Assembly (NCBI RefSeq): GCF_963576545.1
Contig: NC_083641.1
Location: 30,172,706 to 30,236,705, forward strand
DNA from: Limanda limanda
Lineage: Eukaryota; Chordata; Actinopteri; Pleuronectiformes; Pleuronectidae
Direction: 5' to 3'
DNA length: 64,000 nt
Shown here: positions 31,191-43,061 of the stretch, piece by piece
How positions within the stretch are numbered: position 1 is the stretch's first letter
Layout of the letters: each line of letters opens with the position of its first letter
The notes under the pieces: model-generated
What the model was told of the DNA's origin: nothing
What the model saw: only the letters and a program-made list of their open reading frames with translations
The model's database searches: none
Translations under genes and position numbers: made by a program

Positions 31191-31745
31191 AAATGCACTT
31201 TATTTTTTTTAATGATGATGTTACATGAAGCGTCCACAATTGCTTGTATCACCACATCACATTGTTTGTGAAAATACAACAAAATATAAAGAGTTTTATT
31301 ATTATTATTTATCACTATTATAATTTGTGTTTTAAAATCACGTCTGCTGACTTTAACCAGCAGCGACAGGAGGACACGTGAAGCTTCACCCGTCCATTAG
31401 AAGCACGTTCACCAACTTTACTCATAATAACACCGCTGGAGCTTCCTTCTTGTTGTTGTGAGGCGATGTTTACATCTGACACTGCTTTGGTGTGTGCGCG
31501 TTGTAATGATCACCAGCGTCAAACACAAGCACTTGGCGTGGAGCTGGTCACGCGTGTGTGTTCTTCAGAACTCCCTGTGTCTCCCATGAAGAGGAGCATC
31601 AGATTGTGAAGCCTGGTATTAAGTATATATGCGTTAATTCTGTGTTGGGACTATCACCAGATGACATGGGCGTTACTTTAAAGCACATCTGTTGTTATAC
31701 AGCTGACAAAGCAAAGAACGAGACATTTATCTATTGCGCGATGGA
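31191..31745. other. unannotated AT-rich stretch
   Basis: No recognised gene. The open frame at 31558-31860 has no family features. Confidence 0.4.
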
Positions 31746-31749
31746 AATT

Positions 31750-31840
31750 TCAGCGGCTCAGTGGCGAAGTGAGATCGCCATCGGGCCAGAAGTTATTAGT
31801 GCTTCGGCTCGCTGTTTCGAGTCCCGGTCAAGTTTTTTAT
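31750..31840 (+). ncRNA. tRNA-like sequence with Pol III signals
   Basis: cggctcagtgg (about 31754-31764) resembles an A box, and gtttcgagtcc (about 31813-31823) a B box one base off consensus. A run of T follows at 31832-31838. The box spacing of about 60 bases would suit a long-variable-arm tRNA or a tRNA-derived SINE head. A good acceptor stem was not apparent, so a functional tRNA is unlikely. Confidence 0.25.
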
Positions 31841-32089
31841 ACTATTTTCTTTTTTTTTAACCATTTAATTTATATTGAAGTCCCAACGTGATTCTGACAC
31901 GGACACATGAACTCGGGAAGGGTTTTTGTAGGATTTTTATTTCAGCGAGACCTTCAGTAGATCACCGCACTTCACACACATGCGCTTTGTGAAAATGACG
32001 AATCTGCGACCAGCTCTGCAACAGACAATCAACATCTGGAAAAATGTAAACAAATCGCCAGAAGCCATGATCGCCAGTTAAACTGGAAC

Positions 32090-32330
32090 ACCGGCCCTGG
32101 CGCTCACACAGCGGAATGACACATTTGAAATGTGTAACAACGGTTCATTGTGAACCCGATAGAAATGAGCTTTGAAAGCTGCGTAAGTACAGAATGTCCG
32201 CTTGCAGTCGGCGCCAAAACATTTGAAAATACAACGGGGTGCGTTCCTATGCACTCTACAATGCAGCACATAACCCCTCAACGTCTCTAATGCTTTGCTG
32301 CAAAAACGGCAGGTAATCGTTTTTAGCAAA
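32090..32330 (-). CDS. two-finger C2H2 exon, partial gene or relic
   Basis: The minus-strand frame carries two C2H2 fingers. The first is C-x2-C-x12-H-x3-H (starting CRFCSKALETLRGYVLHCRVH, 21 residues: key residues C, C, H, H). The second is C-x4-C-x12-H-x4-H. This layout resembles the N-terminal exon of multi-copy teleost zinc-finger proteins of unknown function. No confident start codon, donor or downstream exon was found, so it could be a decayed copy. Confidence 0.35.
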
Positions 32331-32429
32331 GAAACAAAACCGCTCGATTTGTTTAGCTTAGCGTTAGAAGTGTGTTCCCTCCTCCCGTGACGCTGTATAA
32401 CAACCCACACGACAGCATGAAACAACAAA

Positions 32430-33078
32430 CTAAAAAAGTTCGACGCTAAGCATGAAACCCACCTAACTGCGTAACTAACTGCTGGTCAGTCGGACCGTGA
32501 CGCTAAAACATCGCCTCAGTCCCAAGCAGAAGCTCATAATAAAGTGACAACACACGTATTTCAAGTTTGAAGAAGATGAAGGTTGACTTACCAGTTACAG
32601 AACCTAACACCCGCCGTCCTCGTGATCAGGTAGACTCAGCTCCAGGCGCTAGCTGACCGGGCAGAGAGGGGGGGCTGTGGCGGAGTGGGCCCGCAGTGAG
32701 GGCGCACATTCAGGCACGAGCGGTGACGTTCGCCGATCTGGCTGCTCTAGTCCAATCAGAATGAATCTCGAAATTCAAACACAGCCGTTTACATGCCTCT
32801 TAACTTTACCGAAGTGTGTCCTGCACCAGATGGGTTAAAAGCAGAGGTTACATTTCCCCTTGCATGAGTGTGCCTGTGCATGTCTGTGCATGTGTGTGGG
32901 ATAAAAGGCTGTGCAGAAAAAATGAACGGAAGTGGAAAAAGACCAAACTGCATGTCCACTACCTAAATATGAAAGAACTCTTAACTTCCTATAATGACAA
33001 AATAAAAATTGCAAGAGCCAACTATTTCTTGAAACTAATCACTAGTAATTACCATAATGACAAGAAAAGTTTTTATCC
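32430..33078. other. unannotated spacer
   Basis: A GC-rich patch at 32640-32760 could be a promoter for the minus-strand zinc-finger exon. No other feature was recognised. Confidence 0.35.
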
Positions 33079-34026
33079 TTAAAGGGACTCTTACCTTTGT
33101 TGCATTTTTACACTTTTTGTGGATAAGGTTAAATTGGTATTAATAAGGTAATGACACTCTAAAATGCAAGACAGACCCACCAGGAGTAAAAACAAACAAT
33201 TATTTCACTCTCATAATATTTAGTGAAAACTTCAACCAATACAATTCTTCGGACCGAAGGACCTTATTGGCCGACAGACCCACAGATATGAACACTAGAT
33301 ATCTCGGCCGCGTTGCCGGCCAACGGAGACGAACGTCACCACATGGCGGCCATCTTGTTGCGGGAGGCCCTCTCACCCATAACATTGTGTTGGTAGTGGT
33401 AGAAAACCATAACTTGCTCAATTTTCAACCGATTTTGAAACGGTCTGGTTTGTTATAAACGTCAGAGATGTAGATATGAAACTGTGTACTAATGAATAAT
33501 TATGTTATTTTCTAATTTTTTTTTATAATTTATGCAGTGTCATAACTACATCTCTGACGTTTATAACAAACCAGACCGTTTCAAAATCGGTTGAAAATTG
33601 AGCAAGTTATGGTTATTTACAACTACCAACACAATGTTATGGGTGAGAGAGCCTCCCGCAACAAGATGGCCGCCATGTGGTGACGTCCGGCTCCGTCGAG
33701 CGAGATATCTAGTCTTTATATATATCTATGGACAGACCTGTCTGTTTGCTGCATGGACATGCAGGTTTTCCGTCTGCTTCTTGTGGCGCATTCGGCCCGC
33801 GTCATCAAGGCATGTGAATGTAAATGTATATAACTTACCGAATCCATTGCTCTGGTAAACAAAAACTCACGTGCGTGCGCGGAGGCAGTAGGTTGAAAGT
33901 CTGCTTGTAAATAAAGTTTCTTCAAAAAAACACGGATGGAAACGAGGGGGTGGGGCATTGGAGGAAGGCGGGATGATTTAAATGTGCTGTAATTCTCAAA
34001 TGCAACAAAGGTAAGAGTCCCTTTAA
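33079..34026. mobile_element. TTAA-flanked foldback element (piggyBac-like MITE)
   Basis: Exact TTAA at both ends (33079-33082 and 34023-34026) flanks terminal inverted repeats AGGGACTCTTACCTTTGTTG and its complement. Inside, two long arms (about 33298-33481 and 33541-33702) are inverted copies of each other, each containing an aagatggc(g/c)gcc-type YY1-like motif. A TTAA target is characteristic of piggyBac elements. No transposase is encoded, so the element is non-autonomous. Confidence 0.7.
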
Positions 34027-34029
34027 GTG

Positions 34030-35860
34030 CTTGCTCATTGTGGGAACTATTGGGTTTCTCTATAAACTTAAGGTCTTGAGCTTATTATGTTAATATTTGG
34101 CACTTAATTTCATTTTTGCCATGGACTTTTGTGTGAAGCAAGCTGTTACCTTGTTTAGATAAGTAAACCCCTCATATTATCATAATTTAGCTGTATTTGT
34201 ACATATTATTATCTGTAAAGTATAACATATAAATTTGTAAAATTTAATACAGTTTAATTCTGTATAAAACATTTTTTTTTAACACTGTCATGTTGTAATT
34301 TTAACTGTATTGTATTGCTTTTTCTATTACAGTTTTTCTTTGTTGAAACTACAGTAATCTGTAAATTCTACAAAGAAATATGATTATTTTAATCATTATT
34401 TATTATTATTTATTACCTTAAAATTAACGGTTATGTTACGTTCAGTATTTAAAAAAATATTCCTGTAAATTAAACCCTGCTTCATTGTTTTTCCATTTAC
34501 AATATTTTTATGTGACGATTTCACAGCACTTCACTGTTAATTTCACGGACTTTTATTACAGTGCATGTTTCATATAATTTTTGCAGTTTTTTTTACTATG
34601 CCTCTTATAAAGACATATTCTTTACATATATGAACAAATACCATTACATGTAGGTTTTCTGTATGTAATGTGAATATTTTTTCCAGGGAAATTATACTGT
34701 CTTTATATGTTTCATATAGGTTTATTAAATGGCATCTTATAAAAATCTCTATAAAAACCTATAGGAATATGTACCATTACGTATAGATTTTTTGTATGTT
34801 AAGCCTATGAAATTTGCAAAACAATTATCAAAATTACATACTTTTTTATGAATTATTTCATACAGCTTCATATAAGTTTCTATCATAAGAAACATGTAAC
34901 TCACATATGAAGGTGACGAAACTTCATTTGTCCCTTCACTACTGCAATACTACTTTCTACCATTCCAGCTACATAACTGCAGTCTATAAATGCTTTCAAT
35001 AATTGTAATGCTGCAAAAAATGGCTGTTAGGCAAACTTTTTATTAAATGGACTTTAATTGCAGTGAACTGATATTATAATGAACATCAACATAGGAAAAA
35101 CTAGGGAGGGATAAAAACCTGCCCATTTAAAACAATTTCCCTCTGACAGGTAAAACTTGGCTACAAATGTGACACTGTAACAGTAACAGTTGCTTCCAGG
35201 TGGATAATGATTGTGGTTTTAAGGGGGTGTTGTAACAATTTTACTTTTGGCACGGAGCTCTGTGATCTTGCCGTTGATTGTGCTGCCAATGCTGGAGGGC
35301 TGGGTCCCAGGCCACCTCTCAAGCGTTGCACCTATATATTATGAACACAAGAATAGGGGGAAATGGAAAAGAATAACAGTACAATTATTGATCTTGAAGC
35401 ATCCAATAAAAAAGCATCATGACATTATATTAATGTCTAATGGTGCCGGCTCTATTGCACTGTATTGGAGATACATGGAGAACTTAACTAAAAAGAAATA
35501 CATCACACTGTATGACCTTTGATAAAGAAATGCCTCTATCAAATGCAAGATTATACTTCAGACTGAAAAAAACTTATTTTCCTAAATGTGTTCATTTGTT
35601 TATTTGCTGTTGGACAAAAAAAAAATAAAAGATTTCAGAGGCACTTGAAACAGCAGAAAAAGTGGTAGCCTACAATAGCATGTCATGAGAGGACCAATAT
35701 TACACATGTGCATATAAAGAAAGAAAAGGAAGATCAGACAGTATTCTATGAATTGGGTTCTTCCATTTGACAGAGGCATTTTTTCATTATTCATTCCTCG
35801 TCTGAAATCAGCAACAAAAAAGCATGGACTATCAAAACACATACCACAAAAGGTTGAAAA
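34030..35860. other. AT-rich repeat-derived DNA
   Basis: Very AT-rich. The stretch 34262-34565 with repeated tttactgt/acagtaa motifs resembles MITE debris. No coding region was recognised. Confidence 0.4.
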
Positions 35861-35865
35861 CTTAC

Positions 35866-38800
35866 TGTAGATAGCATCCAGTTTCCTTTTGTCCAGAGGT
35901 AGACGAGCATCTCCTCTGCCTCGTTTCCCCCCTCGAAGATTGCTCACCAGCAGTATCTCCACTGGGAAGACTGCTGTGAGCAGATGCCTCACAAATACTG
36001 TTGCCGAATTTCCATTGACTGCATAGGCCCACGCCAGTTTCTCTACCATGACTCCAGTCCAAGGATGGATCTCCACCTATTTAAACAAGGAGACATGATG
36101 AGTATTTAGGGTTGAGTATTTGCTCACCCCTAGAGACTGAAGACATTAAAACAAAAATTAGATCTGCCATACTCATACATGTACATCTGAGAGGCAGTAG
36201 ATCCAATTTATGCACTGTATTTATTTATTCTTTAAAAATCAATTACCTTGGACGATGGAATGACAGACTCTGATGTGGAGCTGGACGGTGAAGATCTGGG
36301 GAGGGACAGCAGTGAATCTGCAGATGATGAACCAGGCCTGGACTGCGGAGAACTTTGGGGGGGCAGTCGTGGTGTGGTCAGCTCTGAACTGGATCTCTTA
36401 GGAGGTTCAGCCAAATCAATTACATTCTTCATGGTCTTTAGGAGTTCAGGCACATCTATCCACAGCAGATCGCAAACAAAAATGGAACATCATTCTTTAG
36501 TACAATGTAAAGTAGGCTAAAGTGATTTTTGAAAGTGTTTTGGTTTTCTAATTGTTAAATAACTGATAAGAAGTGATACCTTGAACAAGCAACTCCCTCA
36601 AATTGGCCTTCTCTTCTTTCAGGTCTTGGATCTCCCGCTTTAATTCAATCATTGTCTTTTGTGGCAGACTTTTATTATGATGAATAGGGCTGCAACTAAC
36701 GACTATTCTGATCGTCGATTAGTCACCGATTATTGAAACGATTAATCGACTAATCGGATTATGAATGACACAAATTCTCAATTGCTCTTATTTAGCAAGC
36801 AGCTTTTAAATTTAGCTTGAGGTTGTTCGAGGCATGTGGTGACTGAAAATAAAGGCACAAAAGATCGATACTTCATTAAAAAAAAATGTCTTTTAATAAA
36901 CTTTGTTTCATATAAGGGTACTGTTGACACAAAAGCAAAGACAAATCAAGTTTTTGTCCATTTAAAAGCAAGGACAGGCAAAGTGCTAATAAAACAAATA
37001 AATTAAAAATCAAGTATTCATTTTTCCTGTTAACAAAAATGACAGGGAAAGTAACAGCAATAAAAACATCAACAAACGAAACTACAGTCTTCTTCAGACT
37101 AAATAATTATGATTAAAACAAGACGTTTGTCAGGCAATAGGATAACATAACGCTTTTAAACTCGTTAATAAAAAGTTTAACCCATATTTTTGTAATGGAT
37201 GCTAGAATCCTGCGCACAGGTATAAACGTGTATATATAACATCTGACTGAGGCGAGTTCGCATCGTCTCCGTTACGAAGTCACACGTGACTCCTCCTCCT
37301 CACATGCGTGTGTCCTGCTTCCCTGGAGAGCAGGTCCTCTGCACAGGTACTGCAGGTAGATTTTCTCGGGCCATGTTAAGAGAGAAGTTCTCCCAAACTT
37401 TTGACTTCCTGGTGCGCGACTGCACGCGGCAGCGGAAGCCGACATTGGTCCATGTTTCGTCGCTATTGCACATGCGCGACTTTCAGAGATAGGAAGGAAG
37501 CGAGATGGCTCACTCCTCAGGTACTTCCATCAGCACCTCCGGTAAAACGCCGTTTAGTTCCGCTGCACGGCACGAGAAACACGCGCTATGACGTCACCAA
37601 CGAATCATCGACGGGTAAATTTGTCGGCGACTATTTTGGTCATCGATTTTTGTCGACGACGTCGACTAATCGTTGCACCCCTAATGATGAATGACTGAGG
37701 GCGGGGAATCACTGTACATTGCAAGGAATTCCTCTGCAGGGTCTGTCCTTGTGAGATCCTTTGACTTCTGGGTATACAGAGAGAGAGAGAGAGAGTGAGA
37801 GAGTGAGAGTGAGAGTGAGAGAAAAAAGAAGATCAGACATTTGATTTACATGAACTGAAAAACATGTTCAACTCAAAATAGCAAATAGATGTCACCTTGA
37901 CTTGCAATGACTGAGTCAGAAGAGTGTCATCAGGATCTTAGTCATCTGGATCATCCTGTTTTTGAGGGGGACTGGGACCCTCTTGGTCAGCTCTGCAGGT
38001 TCATTTTCCTTCAACAGTGCATTGAGTTTACGGGTTGCCTCATAACGAGTAACTAGAGAACAAAGGAAGAATGCAAACAAACAGATTTAATGGCAAACTG
38101 CTTAATACTCGAAAGCACTTTTTGTATCACCAGGTTATGACACTGTCAGCATAACAATATAGTATGTGTTGTGTAGAGCTGTGGTTCACACAATGGGGTT
38201 TGCAAAAAATGTTAATTAATATTTTACTATATTCCCATCCATATGAAACTTTGGTTAATGTTTAATAAACTTTGTGTACTAAAACATGTATAAGAAAAAT
38301 CTTATCAGACATCAGACAGGTGTTTGTGGTCTAATTTGTGTCAGTTTAAGGGTTCTTAAAAGTAGGAACCACAGCTACAGAGTGCTACAACTATGTTTAA
38401 CATCATGAGATCACTGTGTTGTAGTGTTGTTCATGCATTCACTTAGAAACAAGGAAAGTTGTGCAGATAAGCATTTTGTAGAGCAGTTGCTTATACATGA
38501 TAAAATGGTGTCAAAACTGTTGTAAATAATATTAGTTCCATTAAAATGTGTATCATTTTAAATCAAGAGTTGGCTTATTAAAATAGGGATCATATTTTGT
38601 CTTGACTTTATACCACCAATAATATTGTAAGCACAAAATGTCCCCTGTCTAACTTTAGACGCCTATTTTCAGGTTATGTAGAGAGGACAATCTTCACTTT
38701 GAACCATAGCATCATTAACTTACCACAGACAAATATAACAGTGGCCCGGTAGTGGGGCCACCCTCCACGCTGTTTCTTCCCATGGCGCCATTCAATAACG

Positions 38801-38945
38801 GCTGAGTAGGTGGAGATGGGATTCCCATGTTGGTCCATCTTGGAATCATCGTACCTCCGTATATTATCAGTTTTTACTTGACTGAGCTTCCCACAATCCT
38901 CCCCTTCACTCCACTGCACCACTGCAAACTTCCTCTCCTTGTGTT
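35866..38945 (-). pseudogene. BEN-domain gene disrupted by hAT insertion
   Basis: Five minus-strand exons with canonical splice sites can be traced: 38724-38945, 37896-38052, 37767-37684 plus 36684-36580 (split by the insertion), 36247-36455 and 35866-36076. The first encodes a VVQWSEGED...VIEWRHG segment like the N-terminal module of multi-copy teleost BEN proteins. The third gives a coiled coil (KTMIELKREIQDLKEEKANL), the fourth a Ser/Pro-rich linker and the last a BEN domain (VRHLLTAVFPVEILLVSNL...LDKRKLDAIY). BEN domains bind DNA in chromatin regulators. Lesions: a hAT element inside exon 3, a one-base frame loss in a C-run of exon 2, a TAA in the frame that leads into exon 3, and decay after the BEN exon. 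A start codon was not found. Confidence 0.75.
36677..37691. mobile_element. hAT-family element with perfect 8-bp target duplication
   Basis: The element spans 36685-37683 (999 bp), with ends TAGGGCTGCAAC and GTTGCACCCCTA. Both flanks carry the 8-mer ATGATGAA (36677-36684 and 37684-37691), the expected hAT target duplication. It encodes no recognisable transposase. Its internal 36777-37290 segment recurs at about 52571-53100 in iws1 intron 3. Confidence 0.9.
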
Positions 38946-39153
38946 CTGTAGTGAAACATAATGTAATTATTGCTTAGCTAAGCAATATATGACCAATACA
39001 CTATCTAACCATCATTTTTTTCTTTTTCTTTTGAAAAAAAATATAATTATTTACAGGGTATCTGTAGGTTTAGGCAAGTGTAATTTCATATGCACAATTC
39101 TGCCTTCTAAACTGAGAATTCCCACATTTCATTGGTTTAATGTGTTTTAGCAT
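38946..39153. other. spacer
   Basis: Short AT-rich spacer with no feature recognised. Confidence 0.4.
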
Positions 39154-39357
39154 TCAGCTAACAGTGTTGGGGAGTAACGGAATACATGTAACGGCGTTAC
39201 GTATTTAGAATACAAATTATGAGTAACTGTATTCCGTTACAGTTACAAATTAAATAGATGGTATTCAGAATACAGTTACATTGTTGAAATCAGTGGATTA
39301 CATGACGGTACTTCTCTGTTTCACGAGTTTAATCACTGTCTCGTAAATCCACCGGAG

Positions 39358-40452
39358 GCAAAGCCCCCAGGTCTGCAACAAGATGCTGCAGATGTTCTAT
39401 CAGTCTGTTGTGGCGAGCACCATCTTCTTTGCTGTGGTGTCCTGGGGTGCGGGCATCAAGGCAAAGGACGCCAACAGACTGAAAAAACTCATCAGGAAGG
39501 CAGAGTCTGTGGTTGGCTCTAAGCTGGTCACCCTGGAGGAGGTGGTGGAGGACAGGATGCTGGCAAAACTGCTGGCAATCATGGACCATCCCTCTCACCC
39601 CCTCTACAAAACACTGGACAAGCTAAGGAGCAGCTTCAGCCACAGACTCATTCAACCCCGCTGCTCTAAGGAACGATACAGGAAATCATTCCTCCCAACT
39701 GCAATAAGACTGTTCAACTCATCTACCTCTGTCAGAGCCACCATCACAGAACTGCACTAAACATGTCTCCTGCACTGTGTACCTGTACAACCGCTCCTTA
39801 TACACTTACTTCACATCATATGTGATATGTGTGCATATAAACCATATTGATATTATATATCATTTTATACAATAATATTGTCTTTTGCACACTCTGTATA
39901 CATATTCTTAGATTCATAGTATATTATATTACCTATTGTATAGTCAAATACTTATATTCATATTCATACTTCTACTATGTATCATATCATACTCTCTGTA
40001 TATTCTTGTTTACATAAGTCTATATACACATATTTATTTATGTGTACATGTTATAATTACTATTATTATATCACCATTACTATTATTATTATATATACTG
40101 TTGCTGCCATTATTACCATATACTGCTTTTATATTGGTATAATTACTATCATATATAAATATATATTATGTTATATTATATACTATATATACTGTACTAT
40201 ACTTATATACTGTCTAACAATACCATTACCATCATATCATCAGTACTTTTACCATCATCTTGCCAATGCACCTTATCTACCTATTTTATTGTATTTTTAT
40301 CTTGTGCTTCTGTTTTTTTATTCTTTGTACCTTTTAATTTTATTCTATTGTATTGTATTGTATTTAATTGTATTCAAATATACCGGCTGCTATGACAACT
40401 TAATTTCCCTTCGGGGATGAATAAAGTACTCTATCTATCTATCTATCTATAT
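39358..40452 (+). mobile_element. LINE 3' end (ORF2 tail and ATCT tail)
   Basis: The frame 39383-39760 encodes the C-terminal tail of a non-LTR retrotransposon reverse-transcriptase protein (KKLIRKAESVVGSKL, then HPLYKTLDKL...RYRKSFLPTAIRLFNSS). AT-rich 3' sequence follows, with the fish LINE terminus cccttcggggatgaataaag and an ATCT tandem tail at about 40432-40455. It is 5'-truncated. The clade is uncertain. Confidence 0.7.
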
Positions 40453-40455
40453 CTA

Positions 40456-40700
40456 GGAAGCAGCTGGAGACCAGGGCTGCCGTAAGAGCGCCCGGCCCCC
40501 GGTGGCGTGAAGAAGCCTCACCGCGACCGGCTCGGGACCGTTACAGGCCCGGGACCGTGGCTCTGAGAGAGTTCCGTCGCTACCAGAAATCTACGGAGCT
40601 GCTGATCCGCAAGCTGCCCTTCCAGCGCCTGGTGAGAGAAGACCGACCTGCGCTCCCAGAGCTCTGCTGTCATGGCTCTGCAGGAGACCAGCGAGGCACG
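40456..40700 (+). pseudogene. histone H3 pseudogene fragment
   Basis: Segments match histone H3 in order: [48 protein letters not shown], and [15 protein letters not shown]. The first 16 or so codons are missing. A base is lost after the AA codons, about 16 bases are inserted before YRPG, and a stretch is deleted after LVRE. It is broken by several frameshifts, so it cannot encode H3. It lies inside the hAT-like element, next to the LINE tail. Confidence 0.8.
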
Positions 40701-41424
40701 CAGGGTTCACACCGGACGCTGAAGCGACGCTAAAATAATATCACCCGTTGACCCAGAAGTATAAAAGCATATGGTCACTTGTTGCTCCAACATTAACTGC
40801 AACAGCGTCCCAATTTAATGTCATCCATCTTCAAGAACTTCTCCGCTGTTTGCTCCGTTCAATGTCGGGTGTCGAGGGTAAATTACGTATTCTCCGCCCC
40901 CCCCCCCCCCCCTCTCTTTATTTAAAACTCCAGGACAACAGAAGGGGAATACAAACTATGGGATGCATGCTTTATCATTTATATCATATAAAATATGTCA
41001 TCAATATCGTTTAAAATCCTTTTTCAGTGTGTTTCCTGGAGCGATACGCTCGCGTCAAGCGCAAAAAATAGACCCGACGCCGAAACGATCGCTGCACGGC
41101 GCGAGGCAGCCTTGGCGCAGGGGGGGATTCAGCCTCCGGTGAGACCCGCACAGAGGTGGGAGTGGATGGGAGCCGGACATCCAGCTGGCCCGCAGCATCG
41201 GTGGAGAGAGAGTTTAAACTGCTGCTGCTCCACTGACTATAACAACGCCGCAATCATACACTTAAAAAATGCAATACAAACCGGAAGTATTCCAAGTATT
41301 CAGAATACGTTACTCAGATTAGTTAATGTAATGGAATACGTTACAGATTACATTTTTGTGCATGTATTCTGTATTCTGTAACGGAATACGTTTTGAAAGT
41401 ATCCTTCCCAACACTGTCAGCTAA

Positions 41425-42090
41425 CTATCACTTAGCAAACGCTACATAAACAAATGCAATTTATCTCTTGTCCTCTCTGTTTATCAGCTAACAATAGTCA
41501 ATGTAAGGTGAACTGTTTCTCACCGCACTATAATCATTCAATCCCGAGTCAAGGTTATGTGTACCAATGTAAGCTGAAGTGTCACTTTTGCACAAAAGTA
41601 TGAAAAGTATGAAACTTCATACACTTACACTTCATACACTTAGCCTACATGATGTTTGCCACATGAATGGTGAATTCTGTGCATTTGTTGTGAGAAGGAA
41701 ATCCCAGTATTTGAAAACCTAAAATGCACTTCATAATATTTCTGTTATATTTAAGTTATCCAAAATGTTACTTGAGTAATTGTGAAACGTTGACTAGAAG
41801 AAAAAAAATGAACTGTTTTTAACTCATAAACAAAGCACTATCTTATTGTGGTTCAAAAACAACCAGTCAACAATATGGAAAGGGAGAAAAACTGCATTGT
41901 AATTGTTTCCTGGGGAGCTGTGTGAAATCTGTCTCAAACTAGTTCTTGATATACCATTTTAAGGAAAGTGATGAAGATAATACCCAGAGAGAAGAGCAGC
42001 GTGCAGGACCTCTCACAGTACCACAGCAGGTGAGAAATAAATTACAGGATTATACAACCTCCCCTCTCTCTCTCTCCCATATTTACATAT
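41425..42090. other. unannotated spacer
   Basis: AT-rich DNA. A possible short exon-like stretch at 41960-42030 with a gtgaga donor was noted but has no recognised homology. Confidence 0.35.
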
Positions 42091-43061
42091 TTAGGGCCCG
42101 AGCACCGAATGGTGAGAGGCCCTATTGAAATTGTAATGACTATTATTATTTTTCCGGCAAAAGGATGGGCTTTTTGAGGGCTTTAACGTGCTCAAAAAGT
42201 TTCTAAACTTTGCAGTAAATTAGTAGGTGGTGAAAATTTACGTATTCTGGAGTATTTGGAAATGGGCGTGGCAAAATGGCTCAACAGCGCCCCCTGGAAC
42301 CCAGCCCCTAGGTTTCCACATAACCGATTTTCACCAAAATCGGGCAAGAGGTGTATCGTGACTAATCATGAAAAAAAGTCTCAAGGGGCATTATGAAAAA
42401 CGCAACAGGAAGCCCGCCATTTTGGATTTAGTGGCCATTTTGGCGATTTTTACTTTAATGTACTTGTCCCAGGGCTTTTTTCAGATCAACTTCAAATTCA
42501 GATGAGTGTCATCACAACAAGATGGAGAAAAAAACTGACTTAAAAAATCAACTTTTCGTCACACCGTGTGACCGTGGCGTGGCGTCAAAGTTTGATTAAA
42601 CGCCATCAAAACACGAGGTTCTGTATCTCGGACAAACACGATCCAATCGAGTCCAAACTAGACACATAAGACAAGAGACCCGGCTTGATGACATCTGCAC
42701 TGAAATCATGACTTAATATCACAGCGCCCCCTGGTGGCAACAGGAAATGTCTTGTTTTTTGCATGTCTTACACTTGGAGGTATTCCTCCTCATCCACTGA
42801 CCTCAACCATGTCAAACTGTATCAAATGGGTCTCAAGACATTGATAATGAAGATATAAGATTACTGTGACTTTTCGTCAAACGCCATAGTAATGGCGTGG
42901 CATCAAAGTTCATCAACTCGCCATGACACACGAAATTGCTGTAACTTCCGTGTTCATGGTTCCATCTCACTCAAACTACATGTGTGTATTAATATCCCCC
43001 CCTTGAAGATATTCATATGGTTTTAAGAAATGGGCGTGGCAAAAAAACTGACTAGCGCGGC
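42091..43061 (+). mobile_element. fish repeat element, left copy of an inverted pair
   Basis: It begins agggcccgagcaccgaatgg and ends ctgactagcg. It contains two CTCF-like cores (about 42282-42296 and 42721-42740). Its reverse complement is present at about 45446-45560 and 47750-48078. The opening matches an abundant teleost repeat I recall, but I cannot assign a superfamily. Confidence 0.7.

Larger units (their letters stand above)
39154..41424. mobile_element. hAT-like element with nested cargo
   Basis: The element spans 39162-41416 (2255 bp) and begins CAGTGTTGGGGAGTAACGG. It ends with the inverted counterpart CCCAACACTG. It is flanked by an exact 8-bp duplication, TCAGCTAA (39154-39161 and 41417-41424). 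It has long subterminal inverted stretches rich in gtaac/gttac. Inside are a LINE 3' end and a histone H3 pseudogene. No transposase was seen. Confidence 0.85.

Noticed and set aside
39936..40420. Tyr/Ile-rich plus frames
   Set aside because: They lie in the AT-rich 3' untranslated part of the LINE and have no protein features.
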